Shown one piece after another: positions 1-7,033 of a stretch of DNA of 17,489 nucleotides. Source of the DNA: Candidatus Aegiribacteria sp. (lineage in GTDB: Bacteria > Fermentibacterota > Fermentibacteria > Fermentibacterales > JCC-6); contig JAUVUL010000002.1 in assembly GCA_030600975.1 (NCBI GenBank), positions 1-17,489 on the forward strand, given 5' to 3'. The notes below the pieces were generated by a model, which saw only the letters and a list, made by a program, of their open reading frames with translations, ran no database searches and had not been told where the DNA came from. The position numbers and the translations under genes are program-made. Numbering within the stretch: position 1 is the first letter of the stretch; each line of letters begins with the position of its first letter.

Positions 1-482
1 GGAAGCAGCGATGCGTCTTGGCCTGCCAGCATGTGGATTCCGAATTGCTGTCCGGCTGCGGAAGAACTACTTTCAAGTATCCATTTACTGCTCTGCAGAG
101 GCAGCCATGCGAACAGTACGATGGCGAGTGTAAATGCAAAGACTGTAGTAAGGAAGGTCGTAAAGCCCGAACTGCTCTTATCTCCGTTCTTTTTACCTGA
201 GTCGGTGGATTCCTCAGCGATGAACGCCGACCAGTTAAGTGCTTTCATGCCCAGCCTCAGGGTATCGATTAATGTCGCTGCTCCCCTGAAAACAGGTTTT
301 GACCATATGCTGCCGCAGTTTTTAAGTTCTTTCATTTTCAGCTTTTTGACAATAATAGTTCCGCCAGGTGTTCTAACCGCAACTGCAGTGGAAATGGGAG
401 AACGCATCATTACGCCCTCCAGTACCGCCTGGCCACCGGTTTTTGATTCTTCCGGTGCGTTCTTTGTTGAATTATTCTTCAT
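1..482 (-). CDS. DUF1385 (YqhQ-like) family membrane protein, C-terminus beyond the window
   Basis: The N-terminal 160 codons of a minus-strand gene run off the left edge. Residues 16-29 read GGQAVLEGVMMRSP, the hallmark opening of the DUF1385 family. A hydrophobic segment at about 105-130 is the first predicted membrane span, as expected for this multi-pass family of unknown biochemical function. The ATG at 482 is preceded by AGGAGA at the right distance. It lies downstream of rho and rpmE, and the order rho-rpmE-DUF1385(-prfA) is common in bacteria, so prfA may follow outside the window. A hairpin at 527-548 separates it from rpmE, so it may depend on read-through or on its own promoter. 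The family call is firm; the function is unknown. Confidence 0.88.
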   Translation of the reverse strand, partial: MKNNSTKNAPEESKTGGQAVLEGVMMRSPISTAVAVRTPGGTIIVKKLKMKELKNCGSIWSKPVFRGAATLIDTLRLGMKALNWSAFIAEESTDSGKKNGDKSSSGFTTFLTTVFAFTLAIVLFAWLPLQSSKWILESSSSAAGQQFGIHMLAGQDASLL

Positions 483-526
483 TCTTCTCCTATTGATAAC
501 TACCACCAAAAACCGAGAATAAGGAA

Positions 527-548
527 GGGGGAGCGTCGAAGCTCCCCC
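527..548 (-). terminator. Hairpin terminator after rpmE
   Basis: A perfect 8-bp GC-rich stem (GGGGGAGC / GCTCCCCC) closes a six-base loop that reads TTCGAC on the minus strand. The sequence after it in the direction of transcription is T-rich but interrupted (TTCCTTATTCT, later TTTTT). It sits 21 bp past the rpmE stop and before the DUF1385 start, so it may terminate only part of the transcripts. Confidence 0.6.
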
Positions 549-569
549 GGTCATACTCAGGCTCTGCAG

Positions 570-785
570 CTACTTTGCGCTGTCTTCCTTTTTTCCGTAT
601 CTCCTCAGGTACTTGTCTACCCTGCCTGCGGAGTCAACCAGTTTCTGTTTCCCGGTATAGAAGGGATGGCAGTTTGAACAGACATCAAATTTTTTATCAC
701 CGCCTGTTGAACGGGTCTTGATCTTGTTTCCGCAGGTACAGGTGAATGTGACTTCCCTGTATTCAGGATGTATATCCTTTTTCAA
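570..785 (-). CDS. rpmE: 50S ribosomal protein L31, zinc-binding type
   Basis: This 71-aa protein of the large ribosomal subunit matches L31 along its whole length: an N-terminal KKDIHPEY, then [19 protein letters not shown] and a basic tail. Cysteines 16, 18, 36 and 39 are all present, so it is the zinc-binding (C+) form rather than the zinc-free paralogue used in zinc starvation. The start codon is TTG at 785, because no ATG is in frame. It is supported by GGAGG seven bases upstream. It lies 37 bp downstream of rho and is probably co-transcribed with it. The identification is secure. Confidence 0.97.
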   Translation of the reverse strand: MKKDIHPEYREVTFTCTCGNKIKTRSTGGDKKFDVCSNCHPFYTGKQKLVDSAGRVDKYLRRYGKKEDSAK

Positions 786-822
786 CTTAATTCCTCCATT
801 TTAGCAAGCAGAATAAGTGGTA

Positions 823-2103
823 TCATTCTGACATTGTACCCATTGCGTCAAGGAATCTCTTGTTCGATTTGTGCTTCGAGAGCTGTTTCTTCAGGACTTC
901 CATGGCTTCAACCGGGTTCATATCAACAAGGATCTTCCTCATGATCCATATCCTGCTCAAGCTTTCTTCATCAACCAGAAGCTCTTCCTTCCGCGTGCCT
1001 GATTTTGTAATATCGATGGCAGGCCATATTCTTCTATCCGAAAGACGCCTGTCAAGAACTATTTCCGAATTACCTGTGCCTTTGAATTCCTCGAATATAA
1101 CCTCATCCATTCTGCTTCCGGTATCTACCAGAGCTGTCCCGATTATGGTAAGGCTTCCTCCTTCAACAATATTCCTTGCCGCACCGAAGAATCTTTTCGG
1201 TTTCTGAAGAGCATTGGAGTCGACTCCTCCTGAAAGGATCTTGCCTGAATGGGGCATCACCTGATTGTTTGCCCTTGCGAGCCTTGTAATGGAATCCAGA
1301 AGAATTACAACATCGTAACCGCTTTCAACGAGCCGCTTGGCTTTCGCGAGTACCATATCGGCTATCTGGATATGTCTTTTGGGGTTTTCATCGAATGTGG
1401 ATGCGATAACCTCACCCTGTACGTTTCTTCTCATGTCCGTAACTTCTTCAGGACGTTCATCAATGAGGAGAATCATGATTTTAGTATCGGGATGGTTAGC
1501 GGATATGCTGTTTGCCAGATGCTGAAGCAGTATGGTCTTCCCGGCTCTGGGTGGAGACACTATCAAAGCCCTCTGTCCCTTGCCTATGGGAGCAAGAAGA
1601 TCAAGTATCCTGCCGGACATGTTATCCGGAGTTGTCTCGAGGATAAATCGCTCTTCCGGATAGTAAGGGGTAAGGTTGTCAAACCTTGGTCTGTCCTTCA
1701 GCTCTTCAAGGCTTTTCCCGTTAACACTCTCGATCCTGAGAAGGGCAAGGTACTTTTCTCCGTTTTTTGGTTTTCTCACCTGTCCGGAAACACTATCTCC
1801 AGTGTTCAAATTAAAACGCTTGATCTGGGATGGAGAAACGTAAATATCCGTGGATGAGGGCAGATAGCTGCCTTCATTTGATCTAAGAAAACCGTATCCC
1901 TCCGAAAGGACTTCCAGGACACCCGTTGAAAACTCCAGACCGTTCCGCTCTGTTTTAAGCTCAAGCAGTTTCATTATGATGTCTTTTTTTCTGATTCCGG
2001 TTGTTCTTTCGAGTCCCTTTTCCTTTGCCAGGGCCTGAAGTTCGACAAGCGTCTTCCTTTCAAGATCAGTCTGTGATAATCCGGGCACCGGTTTTCTGCT
2101 CAT
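823..2103 (-). CDS. rho: Transcription termination factor Rho
   Basis: Rho is the hexameric RNA-dependent ATPase that ends transcription of many untranslated RNAs. In the 426-aa form, residues about 17-50 form the N-terminal helical (Rho_N) domain. Residues about 60-125 form the cold-shock-type RNA-binding domain ([15 protein letters not shown]). The RecA-like motor follows, with Walker A PPRAGKT at 184-190, Walker B DVVILLDS at 264-271, and the conserved Q- and R-loop region ([20 protein letters not shown]). The length is close to E. coli Rho (419 aa). I chose the ATG at 2103 because AGAGGA sits just upstream. An in-frame GTG at 2154 would add 17 residues but has no ribosome-binding site. 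It is the first gene of a rho-rpmE unit. Confidence 0.97.
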   Translation of the reverse strand: MSRKPVPGLSQTDLERKTLVELQALAKEKGLERTTGIRKKDIIMKLLELKTERNGLEFSTGVLEVLSEGYGFLRSNEGSYLPSSTDIYVSPSQIKRFNLNTGDSVSGQVRKPKNGEKYLALLRIESVNGKSLEELKDRPRFDNLTPYYPEERFILETTPDNMSGRILDLLAPIGKGQRALIVSPPRAGKTILLQHLANSISANHPDTKIMILLIDERPEEVTDMRRNVQGEVIASTFDENPKRHIQIADMVLAKAKRLVESGYDVVILLDSITRLARANNQVMPHSGKILSGGVDSNALQKPKRFFGAARNIVEGGSLTIIGTALVDTGSRMDEVIFEEFKGTGNSEIVLDRRLSDRRIWPAIDITKSGTRKEELLVDEESLSRIWIMRKILVDMNPVEAMEVLKKQLSKHKSNKRFLDAMGTMSE

Positions 2104-2415
2104 TTGTCCTCTTCGGTTCGGGTTTAACCAGTGAAATACATGTGTCGAAAGCACCTGCTAAGAAAGCCGACACTGCAAATTTTGGAAAGTTATATGTTCT
2201 CAGGCTTTAAAGTTTATGGCTGAGCGGTATCAGGGGGTCTTTCGCTGATATCCATATGAGCAGCATATTAATCTGAAATTTTGTCCTAATCGTCAACCCC
2301 CTGCGGGACATCATGGTGAATAACATGAGGACGACAACCTTTCATTTTCACATATTCAAAGCTATTCCGTGCTCGTGAAATACAATACAGTAACAATAGT
2401 AATGGAGAAACAGAC
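2104..2415. other. Divergent intergenic region between rho and the GGDEF gene
   Basis: This gap must carry the promoters of two divergent genes, but I see no clear -35/-10 pair for either. The inverted pair CAGGGGGT (2231-2238) and ACCCCCTG (2296-2303), 57 bp apart, could form a long-range stem in a leader RNA. A smaller TATCAG/CTGATA pair lies at 2228-2250. A seven-codon frame (ATG at 2402, TAA at 2420-2422) overlaps the proposed start of the GGDEF gene. I recognise no RNA gene here. Confidence 0.4.
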
Positions 2416-2457
2416 ATTTTAAGAATTCTGAGAATTGCCGGGTATGCTGCCCTGCTG

Positions 2458-4455
2458 GTGCTGTTCCTCTTTCTCGCTTCAGGCAGATTCCGAAGCAGCG
2501 GATCGTATGCCGCTGATCCTGTTCTACTTCTTCTTGGAACGGGCCTGCTGCTCCTTTCAGCGGCACTTGCACAGCTGGCTCAGAAAAGAATTGTACGAAC
2601 AGACGGCAGGATCATACTCTACTGGATCTGCGCTGGCCTTCTTGTAAGCGTCCAGCTCACAGGAGGATCAGACAGCATTTTCTATTCCGTGTATCTGCTC
2701 TTCCTTATGTGGGCATCACTGCCCTCAAATGAAGGGTCAGCAACCGAGCTGGGCCTTGTTATCGGCTTTACCGAAGCATTCTCCCTTCTCAACGCCTCCA
2801 TCTGGACAGGGGGAGAGCCCCTGATCTCCAGGCTTATTCCATTACTCCTTCCCGCTTTGAAGGCACTTCTTGTCCCTTTCCTTTTCGGCCTGACATCCGA
2901 CTGGCTGGCGGACAGGGAATTCTATTCCGGGGATTCAGCTTACTCGAAAGAGAAGGACAAAGGGGGGAAGGATTCACCACCTGTTGTTTCAGGTACTTCC
3001 TATCCGCTTCTTCAAATAATACATAAGAACAGCGGAGCAGATTCAACCTGTCTGTTCATCCGAAGTGATGATGGATTTTACCGGCTGGCTGAGCATGTTG
3101 CAAGGGATAAAATCGTTATTTCAAGGTTCATGCTTCCAGCGAAGCACAGGCTGGCAAGTATTGCCGAGAAGAGCAGCGAAACTGTTATTATCAGAGCAGA
3201 CTCAAGAGAGGAACGTTCGGAACTTTCACCGTACCGTTTTCCCGGGCCGGAGGACGGAGGCTCTCTCTGGATCGTCCTGTGCCCTCTCAGAGGAGAAATA
3301 ACACTCAAAGGTTTTCTTCTGCAGGATTTTTCGGGGAACAAACCGTCTGACAGTATTATCTCCGACCTTGAAAATTCCGCAGAAATTCTTCAAGGAATAT
3401 GCAGCAGTGAAGCTTTTCCTGTCGGGGATGAATTTACATGGATGGTAAAACTTGTCAGCGCATGCAATGATAACAGTCTGGACAAAGCCGTGCATAGAAT
3501 GGCAGGGATCCTCTCGGAATTAATACCAGATTCAACGATTTCAATAGCGGACATTGACGGTAGGCACGGCAGAACAAAGGTATGGGTCTCAACGGGTCCT
3601 TTTGCCAGGTGGCGGCGGGGAAAGACCTTCGACAGTTCCGCGGGAATGGCCGGATGGATCTTAAAGAACAGAGTTCCATGCAGGCGCTCAAGAATAAGGT
3701 CTGGCGGAAAGAATGTGCACGCGTTCGCCCTCGAATCGGGTATGCATGACAGAGCAGGAAGCTGTATGGGAGTTCCCGTTATCAGGGAGAAAGAAGTTAT
3801 CGCTCTGATAATGGCTGAACATGAAGACGATAATACGTTTATGCAGTATCACGAAGGAATTCTGCTGACAGCGGCGGGAATGTTCTCAATGAGGGAAGAG
3901 CTTGCAGGGCTGAGGCAGAGGTTCAAGAATATCTCAGGCAGGGATACACTTACGGGGCTTCCAGGCATCACCCTTCTGGACAGGCACCTTCATCATATGG
4001 CAAGGGAAGTCCAGACATACGGCTGGTATGTTGGCTTAATTGTGGCGGATATTGATGGTTTCGGAACGATGAATCGGACGCTTGGCTATAGCGAGGCTGA
4101 TCGTCTGCTGATGGATGCTGCTGTTCGTTTCAGTAACTGTTTTTCAGAGGATGTCTTCATCGCCAGGACAGGACCCGACAGCTTCGCTGCCTGCATTCCA
4201 AGGGCAGGGAAAGCTTTGATGGAAGCTATGAGTCAGAGGGCTGCAGATGTTCTTTCATTCAAATATCTTGGAGAGATATCCGGTTCTTTCGTATCGGTTT
4301 CTGCTTCAATTGGAAGTGTTTACACACACGTTAACAGAAAGGTTCTGCTGCTCACAGGAGAAGCCGAGAAAGCTGTTTCGGATGCCCGGTTAGCCGGCAC
4401 TGGCACCTGCGTTGTAAGAAAGATCGGTCTTTCCGGACCGGAGAATGACCGATGA
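2458..4455 (+). CDS. Membrane-anchored GAF-GGDEF protein with a degenerate active-site motif
   Basis: Several hydrophobic segments fill roughly residues 1-150. They are followed by a GAF-like region at about 180-310, a clearer GAF domain at about 325-480 (AGMAGWILKNRVPCR ... MGVPVIREKEVIALIMAEH), and a GGDEF fold from residue 495 (RDTLTGLPG, DIDGFGTMNRTLGYSEADRLL). The signature GGDEF is replaced by GPDSF at 572-576, which loses the catalytic glutamate. It is therefore probably not an active diguanylate cyclase and may be a GTP- or ligand-sensing protein. GTG 2458 is the first conventional start but lacks a ribosome-binding site and would begin inside a membrane helix. An ATT at 2416, eight bases after GGAG, would add LRILRIAGYAALL and give a normal basic-then-hydrophobic N-terminus; I think this is the real start. 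The end overlaps the VanZ-like gene by ATGA. Confidence 0.85.
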   Translation: MLFLFLASGRFRSSGSYAADPVLLLLGTGLLLLSAALAQLAQKRIVRTDGRIILYWICAGLLVSVQLTGGSDSIFYSVYLLFLMWASLPSNEGSATELGLVIGFTEAFSLLNASIWTGGEPLISRLIPLLLPALKALLVPFLFGLTSDWLADREFYSGDSAYSKEKDKGGKDSPPVVSGTSYPLLQIIHKNSGADSTCLFIRSDDGFYRLAEHVARDKIVISRFMLPAKHRLASIAEKSSETVIIRADSREERSELSPYRFPGPEDGGSLWIVLCPLRGEITLKGFLLQDFSGNKPSDSIISDLENSAEILQGICSSEAFPVGDEFTWMVKLVSACNDNSLDKAVHRMAGILSELIPDSTISIADIDGRHGRTKVWVSTGPFARWRRGKTFDSSAGMAGWILKNRVPCRRSRIRSGGKNVHAFALESGMHDRAGSCMGVPVIREKEVIALIMAEHEDDNTFMQYHEGILLTAAGMFSMREELAGLRQRFKNISGRDTLTGLPGITLLDRHLHHMAREVQTYGWYVGLIVADIDGFGTMNRTLGYSEADRLLMDAAVRFSNCFSEDVFIARTGPDSFAACIPRAGKALMEAMSQRAADVLSFKYLGEISGSFVSVSASIGSVYTHVNRKVLLLTGEAEKAVSDARLAGTGTCVVRKIGLSGPENDR

Positions 4456-4829
4456 TCAGCCTCACAAAAGTAGCAGTGAGAAGAGCCTTTCTGCTTGTAA
4501 TGCTTGGAGGAATATTCTACCTCAGTCATCAGCCATCATTGAAAGTGATTCCGCCACTTTTTCCTCATCAGGATAAAGTCCTTCACGCAGGGCTGTATTT
4601 TCTTCTATCTGTTTCCATGATTGTAAATCGGGATCTCTGCAGGGGATTTCATCCTGTTCCGGTTATGTTTATCTCAGGGCTCATTTATGCTGTCAGTGAC
4701 GAGATACATCAGAGTTTCGTTCCAGGAAGGGATTGTTCAGCAGGTGATCTGCTCGCGGATATTATGGGTCTTGCTGTTGGTCTTTCAGTATATTTATGGT
4801 ATCGTAAGGTGTACATGAAGATCGGTTGA
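4452..4829 (+). CDS. VanZ-like membrane protein
   Basis: A 125-aa protein with the VanZ-family pattern: an N-terminal helix, DKVLHAGLYFLLS at about 41-53, and SDEIHQSFVPGRDCSAGDLLADIMG before a last hydrophobic span. Three to four membrane helices are predicted. VanZ itself gives modest teicoplanin resistance, but most single-domain relatives have no proven role and are not resistance genes. Its ATG overlaps the stop of the GGDEF gene (ATGA), so the two are translationally coupled. The family is clear; the function is not. Confidence 0.88.
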   Translation: MISLTKVAVRRAFLLVMLGGIFYLSHQPSLKVIPPLFPHQDKVLHAGLYFLLSVSMIVNRDLCRGFHPVPVMFISGLIYAVSDEIHQSFVPGRDCSAGDLLADIMGLAVGLSVYLWYRKVYMKIG

Positions 4830-4977
4830 GCAGCTGGTTGATTCTTCTTGACATCAATTCCTTTTTCATTAAGATTCTATATTGGTGTCTAGCCGTACGA
4901 GTATATGAAAATGTATAAGTACTTTTGTTTTTTTGTAAGTAACCCAAACCGAATGAAATCGAGAGGAGGTGCCAGGT

Positions 4978-5250
4978 ATGCTCAATACGAGAACAAAGTG
5001 GTTCTGTCTTGGACTCCTGACAGTGTCTCTGCTTCTGGCAGCATGTGGACCCAGCGCCGCTGAGCTTCGGGCAAGAGACGATGCCCGTGCAGCGGCTCTA
5101 GCTGCAGAAGCCAGAGCAGATGGACTTGAGGAAGAACTCGCAACTCTGCCGGGTCATATCGCAGATGAACTTGATCAGATTGCTGCACTTGAGGTAGAAC
5201 TCGCTGAACTTCAGCAGGAATATTATGCACTCGGCGGCGGAAGCCGATAG
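4978..5250 (+). CDS. Small coiled-coil lipoprotein
   Basis: A 90-aa protein with a lipoprotein signal: basic N-terminus, hydrophobic core and lipobox LAAC at residues 20-23, so Cys23 would be lipidated. The rest is an Ala/Glu/Leu-rich helix with coiled-coil spacing and no recognisable domain. The ATG at 4978 is seven bases after AGGAGGT. An in-frame GTG at 4969 overlaps that ribosome-binding site and is rejected. A perfect TTGACA at 4848-4853 lies upstream, but I see no good -10 at normal spacing. It lies 18 bp before a secreted coiled-coil/LysM gene, which suggests the two act together in the envelope. It resembles Lpp-type spacers only in architecture. Confidence 0.8.
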   Translation: MLNTRTKWFCLGLLTVSLLLAACGPSAAELRARDDARAAALAAEARADGLEEELATLPGHIADELDQIAALEVELAELQQEYYALGGGSR

Positions 5251-5268
5251 CAAGGAAAGGGGAAAACA

Positions 5269-5943
5269 ATGAAGCGTACACTAGTATTAGCTCTGATGAT
5301 TTGCCTCGGCCTTGCATCAACGGGTCTTGCCGAGACCTGGACAGCCGAGGAGCTTTCAGCGTATTCACAGGCTGAAATCGAAGCAATGGGAGATGATGAC
5401 ATTCATCTTCAGATTGCATACTGGGAATGGAGAAAGGCCGAGGCAGATGCACGCATAGCCGTGCTTGAACCTCAGGTTTTTCCTCTGAGAGATGAGCATG
5501 AAGTGGTCGATGCACGGCTCGCTGAGCTCACAAGCGAGGTCAATGCCCTCAGGGCAGAGATTGCACGCCTTCGCGGCGCCGGTGTCCAGCATACCATTCT
5601 CGAAGGAGAATGTCTCTGGTTAATAGCATCCTATCACTACAACTACGGTGATGGTTCGCAATGGCCTGTTATATACGAACGTAACCGCGACACCATCAGC
5701 GATCCTAATCTTATTTACGCAGGACATACTCTCTGGGTACCTCTTCCAATGCTCAGCAGGTACACAGTTATCGAGGGAGACTACCTCGGTAAGATTGCCG
5801 GATACAGCAGAGTTTACGGCGACAGAGGCATGTGGCCGCAGCTTTACGAAGCCAATCGCGATATAGTCAGAGATCCTAACCTGATCTACCCTGGACAAGT
5901 TCTTGAAATAACCCGTTCAGTGGGTTTTGGAGGAACACGCTAG
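5269..5943 (+). CDS. Secreted coiled-coil protein with two LysM domains
   Basis: A 224-aa protein with a signal peptide predicted to be cut after Ala21 (TGLA|ET), a helical coiled-coil region at about 25-103, and two LysM repeats at about 108-157 and 165-214. Both repeats share the pattern [YH]T-[IV]-EG ... W..[IL]YE.NRD...DPNLIY.G. LysM domains bind the N-acetylglucosamine of peptidoglycan, so the protein probably attaches to the cell wall. No catalytic domain is present. A strong purine-rich ribosome-binding site (AAGGAAAGGGG) precedes the ATG. It follows the small lipoprotein and is followed by a hairpin terminator, so the two genes probably form a short envelope operon. Confidence 0.87.
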   Translation: MKRTLVLALMICLGLASTGLAETWTAEELSAYSQAEIEAMGDDDIHLQIAYWEWRKAEADARIAVLEPQVFPLRDEHEVVDARLAELTSEVNALRAEIARLRGAGVQHTILEGECLWLIASYHYNYGDGSQWPVIYERNRDTISDPNLIYAGHTLWVPLPMLSRYTVIEGDYLGKIAGYSRVYGDRGMWPQLYEANRDIVRDPNLIYPGQVLEITRSVGFGGTR

Positions 5944-5959
5944 GATTATCAGCGGATCT

Positions 5960-5994
5960 GGAAGGCTCTTCACAATTCCTGTGGAGAGTCTTCC
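5960..5994 (+). terminator. Hairpin terminator between the LysM gene and phoH
   Basis: A 14-bp stem, with left arm GGAAGGCTCTTCAC and right arm GTGGAGAGTCTTCC, has two G-U pairs and a seven-base loop. TTATAT follows. It separates the LysM gene from phoH. The weak T-tract means it could also act as an attenuator. Confidence 0.6.
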
Positions 5995-6017
5995 TTATAT
6001 CTGAGGGAACTTACTGA

Positions 6018-6968
6018 ATGCAGGATCATTCAAAAGACGAGATAATAAACCTATCGAGAGAATCCGCGGCCAAGCTATTCGGCCCCGGAGACAGTAATCT
6101 CAGATATATCTGCAGAAAACTTGACGTTAAAGCCGTTTATAGAGATGGCAGGCTTAACTTTTCCGGCAGCAGGTCAGCAGTAGAAAAGGCAAAAGCTGTT
6201 ATTGTAAGGCTGGAGCATGAATTGAAAGCCTCCGGCAGCCTGAGTGATCACAGTATTGACGCCGCATTGAGTTTTCCTAAAAAGCATGATGAAACTCTTG
6301 AACTCTCCGTTCCGGGGCGTGCTGGACAGATAATTCCCAAGACCTCCGGACAGGAGGAGTACCTGCGTGCAATTAAGAATTCTGAGCTGGTATTTTGTAT
6401 TGGTCCAGCGGGTACCGGAAAGACTTTCCTTGCCGTAGCCAGCGCTGTGGCTGCCCTTACTGATGGAGAAGTTGACAGAATAATCATTTCAAGACCTGCT
6501 GTTGAAGCCGGGGAAAAGCTGGGGTTCCTCCCTGGAGACCTTCAACAGAAGATAGACCCTTATCTGAAACCGGTATACGATGCGCTGGACGATACTTTAT
6601 CCCCTGCTAGAGTACGGCGATCATTGGATAACCGGATTATTGAAGTCGCACCCCTTGCATATATGCGTGGAAGAACTCTGAACAATGCTTTTGTTATCCT
6701 CGATGAGGCTCAGAACACTACAATAACACAGCTGAAGATGTTTCTTACAAGATTGGGATACAGCTCAAGGGCGGTTATTACAGGTGACATAACCCAGATA
6801 GATCTCAAACCCCCCTCATCTTCGGGGCTAGTTGTAATAAGAAAGATCCTTTCAGGTATAGAGGGTATAACATTCACATACCTTGACCAGAAAGATGTAG
6901 TAAGACATCCTCTTGTCCAGAGTATAATTTTGGCTTTTGAACGAGATGAAAGCGAAGAGGTACACTGA
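6018..6968 (+). CDS. phoH: PhoH-family ATPase
   Basis: This 316-aa P-loop protein is of the PhoH type. A KH-like N-terminal segment (about 5-70) precedes the ATPase core, with Walker A GPAGTGKT at 129-136 and Walker B FVILDE at 225-230 followed by AQN. The family signature SRPAVEAGEKLGFLPGDL lies between them. PhoH-like proteins bind ATP and RNA and are linked to RNA metabolism and ribosome maturation; the conserved pairing with ybeY fits this. A GAGGGAA lies about ten bases before the ATG. It is the first gene of the long operon that reaches the glycosyltransferase. Its stop overlaps the start of a short frame as TGATG. Confidence 0.95.
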   Translation: MQDHSKDEIINLSRESAAKLFGPGDSNLRYICRKLDVKAVYRDGRLNFSGSRSAVEKAKAVIVRLEHELKASGSLSDHSIDAALSFPKKHDETLELSVPGRAGQIIPKTSGQEEYLRAIKNSELVFCIGPAGTGKTFLAVASAVAALTDGEVDRIIISRPAVEAGEKLGFLPGDLQQKIDPYLKPVYDALDDTLSPARVRRSLDNRIIEVAPLAYMRGRTLNNAFVILDEAQNTTITQLKMFLTRLGYSSRAVITGDITQIDLKPPSSSGLVVIRKILSGIEGITFTYLDQKDVVRHPLVQSIILAFERDESEEVH

Positions 6969-7033
6969 TGACTGTTGATTCCAGGTTCCCGGTATTCTTC
7001 TTCCGGATTGTTCGCCAGCAGTCTACTTCATGA
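6968..7033 (+). CDS. Possible 21-aa coupling peptide between phoH and pgpH
   Basis: A short frame starts at the ATG overlapping the phoH stop (TGATG) and ends in a TGA overlapping the pgpH start (ATGATGA). The peptide begins MTVDSRFPVFFFRIV. Since pgpH has no ribosome-binding site of its own, ribosomes reinitiating through this frame would deliver translation to it. The peptide need not have a function. This is inference from the junctions alone. Confidence 0.35.
   Translation: MTVDSRFPVFFFRIVRQQSTS

Noticed and set aside
31..522. Plus-strand 163-codon frame
   Set aside because: It lies opposite the DUF1385 gene, whose protein has a clear family motif and ribosome-binding site; this frame has neither.
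1249..1857. Plus-strand 202-codon frame opposite rho
   Set aside because: It is an antisense shadow of the conserved rho gene with no recognisable protein and no ribosome-binding site.
4982..5515. Minus-strand 177-codon frame across the lipoprotein and LysM genes
   Set aside because: It spans two well-supported plus-strand genes with signal peptides and ribosome-binding sites. Its Leu/His/Arg-rich composition is typical of an antisense shadow.
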